DNA from: a virus
Direction: 5' to 3' (one strand)
Length of the DNA: 39,793 nucleotides
IMG/VR virus record: IMGVR_UViG_3300032296_000916
Span: 1 to 39,793 of that record
Position numbers and translations under genes: made by a program. Positions 6,209-13,765 of the stretch are shown here, in pieces (position 1 is the stretch's first letter; each line of letters begins with the position of its first letter). A model generated the notes under the pieces. The model did not search any database, was not told the origin of the DNA, and saw only the letters and a program-made list of their open reading frames with translations.

Positions 6209-8620
6209 ATGGCAGATGTCTTAAAACCGCTACCCGCAGTTGTAACCGATACATATGCAACGAAGTCTCCTCGCATTAACAATCCAAGCGATAAACCTCG
6301 TATTCTTGATCTTGATGTTGTTGATGCAACTCCCAGCAATGATAATGAAACGGTTAATAAGGACACTCTTGAAGTCAAGCGCACATTCAAGGATGCCTCG
6401 CAAGCACACTCTGCTTATCGCCGCCTTAAACAGCAGAATGTCGAGAGGAATCGCAAGAATCAACTGATTCAAAAGAAACTCAACAATGAACCTCCATATT
6501 CTCCGAAAAAATTGGAAAGCATGGGCCAAAATTGGCGTTCTAATCGTCCTACTGGTTTTCTTTCCACGATGGTTGCGAGAATTCAGCCCCCCTTCCGCCA
6601 AGTCATCGAACAGGCTACAACTCTCACTTTCTCAAAATACCCAATCGAAGGAGTAGACGCAGAAAATAAAACAAAGATTTTCCGTGAAGAAATTACCAAG
6701 TGCATTCGCGGTTGGACTGGACACGACGATCTTGTTGCTCAAATAGTACACGAAAACACCACTTTTGGATTCTGCGGAGTTTGTTGGGATGATCTTCGTG
6801 ATTGGAAGCCAGAATTCCTTCGTCAAGACTATACTTTCTTCTCTATTGAGACACCTCAAGAGGTTGAAGCAACTCCGATTTGGGCTAGGAAGCGCCGATA
6901 TCAAATTGCAGAGCTTTTGCCTATTTTGGAAGACCCAGTTACCTCCGCAATGGCTGGTTGGCACATTAAGAACCTTGTTAGGTCTATCAATAATGCAACT
7001 CCTGCTGGTCGAACCCTTGACTCCGATGATGATGCTCGCAGGTATGAGGACTGGATTCGTGAAGGATCGTATGGAGCAAGCTACGAGAATGACGCGAAGT
7101 ATGTTGAGCTTGGAGAACTTCTAGTTAAAGAACCTCACGGAAAGATCAGTCGATTCTTGTTTGATGACAAATCTGGAGACGAGATTTGCACACAGATTGA
7201 CCGCTACAACAAGATGAGTGAGTGCCTTGCGTTGTTCGCAATCGAGATTGGAAATGGCAATCTCATGGGTTCCCGTGGTGCAGGCCGCGATCTTTACAAC
7301 ACCCACATTGCTGTTGATAAGGCTCGAAACCTTGTTGTTGACAATGTGTATCTCAAGGGGATGTTGCTTCTAAAGAAAGGCCCAAATGCCAAAGCTGGAG
7401 CCGCTCCGCTGACCGTTCATCACCCTGTCTGCTATATTGCGGAAGGATATGAAGTCATTCCTCAAAACCTGCCTGCTGATGTTGATGACTTCCTTCGCTT
7501 GGATCAATTCATCTCTGGACTTGCTGAAATTCAAGTTGGAACATTCTTGCCGGGTTCTCCCATTGAAGCACAGGGAAGCAAAACGGCATCCGAGGTTAAT
7601 CGTGTTGCGGCTATTGAAAATCAGTTGCGCCAAGGTATCCTTATGCGCTGGACAAAGCAGTATTCCAAAGCTGTTGAGCGTATGCAGCGTGGCATCTGCC
7701 ATCCAGAACATGTAAAAGCTGCTAGTGAGCTTAAAACTCGTCTTGACATCGCTCGCCAAATGGTTCCGAACGCAGTTTGGGCTAGGCGTGATGTTGTTGA
7801 TGCTTTTGATCGCTCTGTGATGGATTTGCCGTCATTCCTTGTTCCTTTTGAGATTCCAGAACACTTGGATGAGGATGCCATTAATTGTTGCTTGAATATG
7901 CTGGAGCGCAACCTTCCTCCTTCTGACATTCTTCTCATGGCGTTTAGTCCAGCCGAAGAGTTGCTGGCAGATACCCAAGCTCAAGACAACGCAATGCTGG
8001 ATATGATGATTCAGCGTTATACTGGCAACCCAAATGTCAACCAAGATGAGCTTCTAAAGCTCGATTGGAGCCGTAAGATGGGTGAAGAAATTGCTAATGC
8101 GGTTATTCTGCCAAAAGACCAAGTTGAAACAATTGCTATTGAGGCAACCCGTCAGCAGATTATCGAACTGCAATCCATTATCGCAGGACAAGAGGTTCCT
8201 GTTTCTCCTCGTGACAATGACATTGTTCATCTTGATGTTATTTCTCAAAAGCTCATGCCATTGATTGAACAGGCTCCAGCTGGCGCATTGCCTCCAGAGA
8301 TGGTTCAACCATTTATGAAGGCGCTTCAGCACTTCATGGGGCATGTCCAGCAAGCGAAAGCTAAAGGTTCTAATACGGCGCAATATGAGCAGGCAGCAAA
8401 GCAAGCATTCGCACATCTTACTGCCGGACATGGAACGCCTCCTCCTCCAGAGCTTACTCCTGCTGCTGGTGCTGGAATGCCTTCTGGTGGTCGCGGAGGC
8501 CGTGCGCCAGTTGTAGCACAATCCCGTGAAGTTGGCGCAATTTCAGAGTCTCAAGCTCCAACAATGTCAGGAACGATTGCAAATATTGCAAACCCTCCAA
8601 AGCCTCCTACTGCTGGATAA
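6209..8620 (+). CDS. Portal protein (podovirus type)
   Basis: Predicted dodecameric ring at the capsid vertex through which DNA enters and leaves. It is the first large gene after the terminase. 803 residues is somewhat longer than P22-type portals (~725). Visible features include a polar N-terminal arm (1-75), a mixed alpha/beta body with an aromatic FGFCGVCWDDLRDW segment (about 188-201), and the portal-like KTASEVNRVAAIENQLRQG (about 458-476), followed by a long helical stem/crown. The last ~85 residues are Ala/Gly/Pro/Gln-rich and probably disordered or a barrel-like crown. The start follows an AATAAATT leader. It is adjacent to a gene for a putative head-associated protein. Confidence 0.8.
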   Translation: MADVLKPLPAVVTDTYATKSPRINNPSDKPRILDLDVVDATPSNDNETVNKDTLEVKRTFKDASQAHSAYRRLKQQNVERNRKNQLIQKKLNNEPPYSPKKLESMGQNWRSNRPTGFLSTMVARIQPPFRQVIEQATTLTFSKYPIEGVDAENKTKIFREEITKCIRGWTGHDDLVAQIVHENTTFGFCGVCWDDLRDWKPEFLRQDYTFFSIETPQEVEATPIWARKRRYQIAELLPILEDPVTSAMAGWHIKNLVRSINNATPAGRTLDSDDDARRYEDWIREGSYGASYENDAKYVELGELLVKEPHGKISRFLFDDKSGDEICTQIDRYNKMSECLALFAIEIGNGNLMGSRGAGRDLYNTHIAVDKARNLVVDNVYLKGMLLLKKGPNAKAGAAPLTVHHPVCYIAEGYEVIPQNLPADVDDFLRLDQFISGLAEIQVGTFLPGSPIEAQGSKTASEVNRVAAIENQLRQGILMRWTKQYSKAVERMQRGICHPEHVKAASELKTRLDIARQMVPNAVWARRDVVDAFDRSVMDLPSFLVPFEIPEHLDEDAINCCLNMLERNLPPSDILLMAFSPAEELLADTQAQDNAMLDMMIQRYTGNPNVNQDELLKLDWSRKMGEEIANAVILPKDQVETIAIEATRQQIIELQSIIAGQEVPVSPRDNDIVHLDVISQKLMPLIEQAPAGALPPEMVQPFMKALQHFMGHVQQAKAKGSNTAQYEQAAKQAFAHLTAGHGTPPPPELTPAAGAGMPSGGRGGRAPVVAQSREVGAISESQAPTMSGTIANIANPPKPPTAG

Positions 8621-8624
8621 AATT

Positions 8625-9230
8625 ATGGGCGGATCAAATACAACTGAAGCGATGAAGACATATCGCAAATATCAAAATCAAGTAACAAAAGATGAGAAAA
8701 GCGAGGGAATGTCTAATGAAACAGAAAAGGCATATGCTAAATTTGACAATCCAACAGTTGAAGATAGCGGAATTGAACTAGGAAAGCTGCTTGATGCTGG
8801 AAAAAACGCGAAAGATGGCATTGCGAATTTTTATGGAAGGGATGTAAATACTGAATTAAAATCTAATCCTAATTCCATTCGTCCAGACGGAACAAAAAAG
8901 GGAAGTGGATTTCTTGGTGGAATGAAAAGACTTGATGATCCAAGTGGAGTATCAAGCGAAATATCTATTGGAGTAGATTGGGGAAGCGGAGAAAAACTTA
9001 TTCCCACAATGGTTCCAACACTTGATAGCAATGAAATTAAATACTTGCTTTCCACTCCAGAAGATAAAATTTTTACAGAAAATCCAGAATTAGGTAAAAA
9101 AATCGAACAAAAAGCAGTTAGATTTGCAAAAGAAAGAGAAGCAAAGGGATTGCCTTTTTTTGCTCAAGAAAATGAATCAATAAAACAAAAGCCAATGTCA
9201 TCGTATAATGCAATAAATTCGGGGCTATAA
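8625..9230 (+). CDS. Putative virion protein with MGG start and AI-x-x-GL C-terminus
   Basis: The start at 8625 follows an AAAATT leader 5 bases after the portal stop; upstream in-frame starts lie inside the portal gene. The 201-residue product begins MGGSN. Its middle (RPDGTKKGSGFLGG about 88-101, then SIGVDWGSGEKLIPTMVPTL about 116-135, then a helical PFFAQ end) matches a domain I recall from phage structural-region proteins. It ends in KPMSSYNAINSGL, nearly the same end as the next protein. Probable internal head or assembly protein; biochemical function unknown. Confidence 0.6.
   Translation: MGGSNTTEAMKTYRKYQNQVTKDEKSEGMSNETEKAYAKFDNPTVEDSGIELGKLLDAGKNAKDGIANFYGRDVNTELKSNPNSIRPDGTKKGSGFLGGMKRLDDPSGVSSEISIGVDWGSGEKLIPTMVPTLDSNEIKYLLSTPEDKIFTENPELGKKIEQKAVRFAKEREAKGLPFFAQENESIKQKPMSSYNAINSGL
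9187..9206 (+). repeat. 20-base direct repeat, copy 1 (end of first MGG gene)
   Basis: Exactly matches 10027-10046, 840 bases downstream, with further similarity after one mismatch. It encodes the K-P-M-S-S-Y start of the shared C-terminal motif in two adjacent genes. Confidence 0.85.
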
Positions 9231-9233
9231 ATT

Positions 9234-10073
9234 ATGGGCGGAGCAAATTATCAGGCAAGGTATCAAAACTCAATTGCAAGCACAAATGGCTCGCAATATT
9301 CTCCAGAAGTCCAAAAAGACAGGGAGAAAGTTTTGAAGCAACCATTTAATGCCGATAGCAGTGAATACGATTACAAGACTGCTGAAGAATCTGGTATGTT
9401 GCCAGATTTGAGTCCGGGGAAGAATTTTGGACACATGGGTTCAGTTACTCAAGTTAATGAAGACATTTACCAAAAATACAAAGAGCATGGACTTCCTTCT
9501 GGTGAGTCTTATATCGTTCTAAAAGGTGCAAGTCATCCAAGTCACGATGACTTGATTAAAGGAGAAGCTGAACGAGGATTTGAAGTTAAAAAGTTTGGTG
9601 ATAGATATTTTTCTGTTCCAAAAAATCAAGATGAATCAATATATGGTTATCCAGTAAGAAAACCATACAAAAGCGAAGAAGAGTTTTTCAAAAAAAGGCC
9701 GGAAGTCGCAGGAATGGCAACAGAAGATAATGCGATAACATTAAATCCATATAGCAAAAATACTCCAGAGCAACAAAAATTGGTGGCAAAAAACGAAGCT
9801 ATTAGACAATATCTAAAGGAAAATAAAATATCCCCTGCATTCAATTTAACGCCTGAACAAGAAACCGCATTTTCTGAAACTGAATATGGAAAAATAAAAG
9901 ATAAAACACCATTAAAACATACAATTATTGCAAGAATACTTACTGGTGATTTATCTGCTGGAAATATAACTGAAGAACAAATAAATGAATCTAAAAAAAT
10001 TCAACAAAAATTGGATTCATTAACAAAAAAGCCAATGTCATCGTATGATGCTATTGAAGCCGGACTGAAGTAG
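9234..10073 (+). CDS. Putative virion protein with conserved LNPYS/EQ domain and AI-x-x-GL C-terminus
   Basis: 279 residues beginning MGGAN. From about residue 155 there is a helical domain that I recognise from environmental phage proteins: an EDNAITLNPYSKNTPEQQ segment, a NEAIRQYL helix, LTPEQETAFSETEYG and ARILTGDLSAGNITEEQ. The function of that domain is not known to me. The N-terminal half is Ser/Tyr/Gln-rich and has a small beta-rich part (SYIVLKGASHPSHDDL). The C-terminus MSSYDAIEAGLK matches that of the preceding protein, both in protein and over 20 bases of DNA. The start is 3 bases after the previous stop. Likely a head-associated or ejected protein. Confidence 0.6.
   Translation: MGGANYQARYQNSIASTNGSQYSPEVQKDREKVLKQPFNADSSEYDYKTAEESGMLPDLSPGKNFGHMGSVTQVNEDIYQKYKEHGLPSGESYIVLKGASHPSHDDLIKGEAERGFEVKKFGDRYFSVPKNQDESIYGYPVRKPYKSEEEFFKKRPEVAGMATEDNAITLNPYSKNTPEQQKLVAKNEAIRQYLKENKISPAFNLTPEQETAFSETEYGKIKDKTPLKHTIIARILTGDLSAGNITEEQINESKKIQQKLDSLTKKPMSSYDAIEAGLK
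10027..10046 (+). repeat. 20-base direct repeat, copy 2 (end of second MGG gene)
   Basis: Exact copy of 9187-9206, in the same reading phase and the same position relative to the stop codon region. It marks a shared terminal module of two neighbouring genes. Confidence 0.85.
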
Positions 10074-10113
10074 TCGAGGCGCTTTACAATAATAAACAAA
10101 TCTATAACAAATT

Positions 10114-10353
10114 ATGAAGTGGAAAGAATCCGATAGCGTTGCTCTTCGAGAATATCTTATTAAGTCAAACAATAAACTGATTGAATACTACCGATCACGC
10201 ATTCCTCTTTGCAACGGCAAGAGCATAGAACAAGTAGCATTGCAAGCAAAATTCAAAGAAGGTTTTGAATACGCAATTAAAGAATTGATTGACTTATCTT
10301 CAAAAAATGATGAAGACACTGACGCTTCTTCTGGAAACTTTACAACAATGTAA
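10114..10353 (+). CDS. Small phage protein, helical, unknown function
   Basis: 79 residues with an LREYL-type N-terminus, YYRSRIPLCNGKSIEQVALQ and an F-x-x-G-F-E-Y-A helix, a pattern I recall from small phage head-region proteins. The C-terminal ~18 residues are Asp/Ser/Thr-rich and disordered. The gene follows a 40-base A/T-rich gap and has an ACAAATT leader. It lies between the two MGG proteins and two very basic small proteins. No enzymatic motif; possibly structural. Confidence 0.55.
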   Translation: MKWKESDSVALREYLIKSNNKLIEYYRSRIPLCNGKSIEQVALQAKFKEGFEYAIKELIDLSSKNDEDTDASSGNFTTM

Positions 10354-10355
10354 TT

Positions 10356-10514
10356 ATGGCAAGAACTAAACAACAAGGATTGTGGGCTAATATCCACGCT
10401 AAACGGGAACGCATTGCTGCTGGTAGCGGCGAGAAGATGAGGAAGCCCGGATCAAAAGGCGCTCCTACTGCAAAAGCATTGAAACAATCGGCTAAAACCG
10501 TTAAGAAAAAGTAA
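10356..10514 (+). CDS. Very basic 52-residue phage protein
   Basis: The product begins MARTKQQGLWANIHAKRERI and continues with a Lys/Arg/Gly-rich tail containing a GEKMRKPGSKGAP segment. I recognise this as a recurrent tiny phage protein found near head genes. Roughly a third of residues are basic, which suits DNA or RNA binding or charge neutralisation of packaged DNA, but no role is established. The start is 2 bases after the preceding stop with a GTAATT leader. Its TAA stop overlaps the next ATG by one base. Confidence 0.65.
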   Translation: MARTKQQGLWANIHAKRERIAAGSGEKMRKPGSKGAPTAKALKQSAKTVKKK

Positions 10515-10765
10515 TGGCTGAAATAAAAAAACGATTCACTAAAATTGTCGTTAATAAAGCGACTGGCCGCACTAGGACGGTTAAGTATGGTCAAGCTGGA
10601 AAAGCTGCTGATGGCAAAGATCGAATTCGTCCGGGAACTAAAAAAGGTGACGCATATTGCGCTCGCTCTTTGAAAATTAAAGGTGATTGGAAAAAAGATA
10701 AAAATAGTCCAAACAGCCTTTCTCGTAAAAAATGGCGTTGCCGTGGCGCTAAATCAATGAAATAG
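10514..10765 (+). CDS. Very basic small phage protein with GDAYCARS motif
   Basis: 83 residues, strongly basic (about one third Lys/Arg). It contains GTKKGDAYCARSLKIKGDW (about 41-59) and NSLSRKKWRCRGAKS (about 66-80), two blocks with one conserved Cys each. I recall this as a phage family often encoded close to portal and capsid genes. It may bind nucleic acid in the head or stabilise packaged DNA; this is inference from charge and place. It is coupled to the previous basic gene by TAATG. Confidence 0.65.
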   Translation: MAEIKKRFTKIVVNKATGRTRTVKYGQAGKAADGKDRIRPGTKKGDAYCARSLKIKGDWKKDKNSPNSLSRKKWRCRGAKSMK

Positions 10766-10784
10766 TAAAACAATCAATAAATCT

Positions 10785-12056
10785 ATGACAGAAGAAAACA
10801 ATACAGAAAATACAGTCGAACCCGATGTTACGGGATTCGGAAACCCTAGCCTAAACAATGATCCAATTGATGACACTACAGACCAAGCAATCGACAGTCT
10901 CCTTGATGAAGCACTTGGAGAGGTTGAACCGACAACTGAAACCAAAACTGAAGAAGTGGTTAGCGAACCAGAAGCGGTTTTGGAAGAACCTGCTGCTCCT
11001 GTCCCTGAACCTTCCGCTGAACCCACAACCCAAGTTGAGTCAGTTCAAGCCGAAGCAAAGCCGCAAGTCGAAATTGATCCAGAAATCGCAGCCATTGAGC
11101 AACCTCGCAATCTCTCGGAAAAAAACCAAAGCAATTGGCGAAAACTACAAGAGACTGCCAGCCAATACAAGCAACAAGCCGCCGAAGCAGAAGTTCTGCG
11201 TCAGCGACTCGCCGAAACAGAGCAAAGGAAAGAAATCCCGCAGGACTACGAAGAACTCAAAAAGTTCCGCGCAATCTTCGACATCAAAAACGACCCAGAG
11301 TTCAAAAGTAAATACGAAGCGCCAATCCGAAGCGCAAAAGAAAGTATATATGGAATTCTGAAAAAGCATGGTGCTGGAGATGAAGTAATCGAAAGCATTG
11401 AGAAGGCTGGAGGCCCAGACAAGATTGCTGATTCCTTTTGGAAGCAACCTGCTTTTAATAATCTTCCTCTGACTGACGCTGAAAAGCTCAAACGCAACCT
11501 AGTTGATGTTTCTGACCTCAATGAGAAGCAACAAGCGGAAGTTGCTCATGCCGCTGAACACGCTGAAGAAATCATGCAACAGCGTGAAACGGCAAATAAA
11601 GAGTGGTATTCCAAAGAAGTTGAGCAAATCGACTCCTACATGGATGAAATCACGAAAGAATTGCCTTGGGCGCGATTCGTAGAACCGAAACCAGATGCTA
11701 CTCCAGAGCAGATTCAGCAAATTGAGTCGCATAATAAGCGAGTTGGAGACCTTGCTACCAAGTTTAACTCTGCTTTGTGGCCAACGACTGCGCAAGAGCG
11801 AGCCAATGTTGCCGCTGCCGCTGTTTTTAGCCATGTGCTGACAGATCAATTGCGAACAGAACAAACGCAAAAGAACGCACTGCTTGAGCAAGTGAAGCGA
11901 TTGACTGATGAGAATAACAAGCTCAAAGGAAGCTCCAAGCTACCTAAACAGACTGTTAAGACTCCAGCATCTAACAAGCCATCGAATCTTTCAGATCGAA
12001 TTAAAATGAGTTCTGGAGATGCCATTGATCTTGGACTAGACGAAGCTCTTGGTTGA
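10785..12056 (+). CDS. Scaffold-like acidic coiled-coil protein
   Basis: 423 residues. The N-terminal ~105 are acidic and Pro/Glu/Val-rich (disordered). A helical, coiled-coil core follows (about 110-160, 255-290, 355-385), and then a basic linker (KLPKQTVKTP) and a short amphipathic C-terminus, MSSGDAIDLGLDEALG. Size, acidity, coiled coils and place after the portal fit an internal scaffold that shapes the prohead; scaffolds of P22 and phi29 bind coat through their C-terminal helix. The C-terminal DEALG end is echoed near residue 40 (DQAIDSLLDEALGE). The gene that would normally follow, the major capsid protein, is not here. A different head or internal protein is possible. Confidence 0.6.
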   Translation: MTEENNTENTVEPDVTGFGNPSLNNDPIDDTTDQAIDSLLDEALGEVEPTTETKTEEVVSEPEAVLEEPAAPVPEPSAEPTTQVESVQAEAKPQVEIDPEIAAIEQPRNLSEKNQSNWRKLQETASQYKQQAAEAEVLRQRLAETEQRKEIPQDYEELKKFRAIFDIKNDPEFKSKYEAPIRSAKESIYGILKKHGAGDEVIESIEKAGGPDKIADSFWKQPAFNNLPLTDAEKLKRNLVDVSDLNEKQQAEVAHAAEHAEEIMQQRETANKEWYSKEVEQIDSYMDEITKELPWARFVEPKPDATPEQIQQIESHNKRVGDLATKFNSALWPTTAQERANVAAAAVFSHVLTDQLRTEQTQKNALLEQVKRLTDENNKLKGSSKLPKQTVKTPASNKPSNLSDRIKMSSGDAIDLGLDEALG

Positions 12057-12063
12057 TAAATTA

Positions 12064-12136
12064 GCCCTTATAGCTCAATGGTTAGAGCAGTCGGCTCATA
12101 ACCGATTGGTTATAGGTTCAAATCCTGTTGGGGGCA
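12064..12136 (+). tRNA. tRNA with anticodon CAU (Ile-AUA type or elongator Met)
   Basis: A full cloverleaf can be folded. The acceptor stem has 7 pairs with two G-U, the D stem is GCTC/GAGC, the anticodon stem is GTCGG/CCGAT with loop CTCATAA, and the T stem is ATAGG/CCTGT with loop TTCAAAT. The discriminator base is A and CCA is not encoded. The D loop, anticodon arm and TGGTT variable loop resemble bacterial tRNA-Ile2, whose CAU is modified by TilS to read AUA. Elongator tRNA-Met has the same anticodon loop, so the identity stays open. It begins 8 bases after the scaffold-like gene. Confidence 0.9.
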
Positions 12137-12176
12137 TTTATACTAAAGTTAAAACAATTATTAATAAAATATAAAT

Positions 12177-13190
12177 ATGCAAACAAAAGTATCTCCAGAC
12201 GAAAAAATCACCATGAATGCGCTTGAGAACTTCGATCCGTTCGCTAGGCCGGGTCAAGTTGTTAAGCCAGTCAATCAACCAAATATACCAAAATCGAATC
12301 GAGATTTCTCGAAATACGACGAACCTGTGAAAAATAAACCCGGACGAAAGCCAAAAGCTGAACCAAAGATTGAAATTGAACCTCCAGTTATGACGGAAAA
12401 AAGTAGTGATATTTCCGTCGAAACACCACACAAAACATTAACAATAGAGCAACCAATTGTAGAGTCCCGAAATAGTGAAGGATTGCCAAGTTATCGTTGC
12501 GAATTCGCTGGTCGTGACATTATGGTTGGATTCCCGTGCTATAAGACCACGAATCCCGTCACGGCATTTGCGATGATTGCAATGGCACTTGATTTTGGTC
12601 GGGATAAGATTCGCTTTGATATGTCAATCGGAGATGCGATGATTTATCATTCTCGCAATACGCTTGCGAAGAAGTTCCTTGAAACTGACGCGAAATGGCT
12701 ATTGATGCTTGATGATGACATTATTCCTTGCATTGGTCGCCCCGCTTGGATGAAAGCAACCGTCCATGCGGCTCGTAATTTGCCAGATTTGCCTCTCCAG
12801 CGCCATGTCATTCATCGCTTGATTGGTAGTGGCAAAACACTCATTGGCGGAGCGTATTTTGGTCGCCAAGAAGGTGCGCCAATCATGTGTTCTGATCGTT
12901 CTCTAGCGCAAAAAGCTAGGGAATATGCCGATGTCATTGCTCCTGTCGATTGGGTTGCAACTGGATGTATGCTTGTCCATCGAAATGTATTTAATGACAT
13001 TATGGAGCAGAATCCAGACCTCGCACCAGTAAATCCGAATGATCCGAATGCGGCGTTTGATTTCTTCCATCCGATTAACTCGCAAACTGGTGAAGATGTA
13101 TCGTTCTGTATGCGAGCCAAGAAAGCAGGGCATCAACCTCATGTCGATCTTGGAATTCCTGTATTCCATGTCGGATTCAAAACATATTGA
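12177..13190 (+). CDS. GT-A-type glycosyltransferase with disordered N-terminal arm
   Basis: From about residue 115 the protein resembles GT2-like nucleotide-sugar transferases. It has a strand (MVGFPCYKTTNPVTAFAM), then LLMLDDDIIP (about 178-187) carrying a DDD metal/nucleotide-sugar motif, VATGCMLVHRNVF (about 261-273), and GEDVSFCMRAKKAG, where the GED acidic residue is the likely catalytic base. The first ~110 residues are unlike an enzyme: Pro/Lys-rich, with an AT-hook-like PGRKPKAEPK (about 59-68). This arm could tether the enzyme to DNA or a protein. It is the first gene after the tRNA and couples to the next by TGATG. It likely modifies host surface or virion glycans. Confidence 0.65.
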   Translation: MQTKVSPDEKITMNALENFDPFARPGQVVKPVNQPNIPKSNRDFSKYDEPVKNKPGRKPKAEPKIEIEPPVMTEKSSDISVETPHKTLTIEQPIVESRNSEGLPSYRCEFAGRDIMVGFPCYKTTNPVTAFAMIAMALDFGRDKIRFDMSIGDAMIYHSRNTLAKKFLETDAKWLLMLDDDIIPCIGRPAWMKATVHAARNLPDLPLQRHVIHRLIGSGKTLIGGAYFGRQEGAPIMCSDRSLAQKAREYADVIAPVDWVATGCMLVHRNVFNDIMEQNPDLAPVNPNDPNAAFDFFHPINSQTGEDVSFCMRAKKAGHQPHVDLGIPVFHVGFKTY

Positions 13191-13765
13191 TGAAAAAGAA
13201 GATATACGCTTACTACGAAAGCATTCAAATCCTTCCTCAAACCGAAGAATTTGCTTGCGCTAATTGGTGGAAGACATCATGGGAAAAGAATGGTTGGGAA
13301 TGCGTGATGCTAAATAGATCGCACGCTCAATCTAGCAATTTGCATCAAAAACTGATGGGAAAGCTAATGAAGTTCTCGTTCGCGTTGCCACAAGATATGC
13401 AGCCATACTTTCCGTTGATTGCGGCTCGTTATTCTCGTTGGTGTGCGCTTCATGCCGCTGGAGGAGGCTGGATGAGCGATTACGATGTAATGAATCTTGG
13501 ATTTTCATGCAATGATTCTGACTCGCATGAATCGACATTGAGTGTTGTTTCTGGAGAGCCAGCTTACTTGTTTTACGCAACAAAAGAGCATTGTGCAGCG
13601 GCTATTCAGAAATTCATCAATGAGGATTTGATCTGCGAATCAAAACTACGATTTGAATGTGATATTCTGAATCCTCAAACGAATCTTTCTGGCATCATTG
13701 ACAAGGTTCATCATGCTAGGAAGTCCGATAAGAAAAAATCAGAAATCATGCAAGAATTGGCGTGA
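13190..13765 (+). CDS. Glycosyltransferase-like protein, DxD sugar-binding type
   Basis: I start this at the ATG at 13190 (TGATG with the previous stop); an in-frame TTG directly before it is unnecessary. The product (191 residues) starts KKKIYAYYES. It carries ARYSRWCALHAAGGGWMSDYD (split in two: ARYSRWCALHAAGG and GWMSDYDVM, about 81-103), the pattern of the DXD sugar-binding family (Gly_transf_sug, GT32-like), with D-Y-D as metal-binding pair. It is shorter than typical members, so it may be a minimal domain. It lies inside a run of glycan genes and ends in a GTGA overlap with the next gene. Confidence 0.6.
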   Translation: MKKKIYAYYESIQILPQTEEFACANWWKTSWEKNGWECVMLNRSHAQSSNLHQKLMGKLMKFSFALPQDMQPYFPLIAARYSRWCALHAAGGGWMSDYDVMNLGFSCNDSDSHESTLSVVSGEPAYLFYATKEHCAAAIQKFINEDLICESKLRFECDILNPQTNLSGIIDKVHHARKSDKKKSEIMQELA

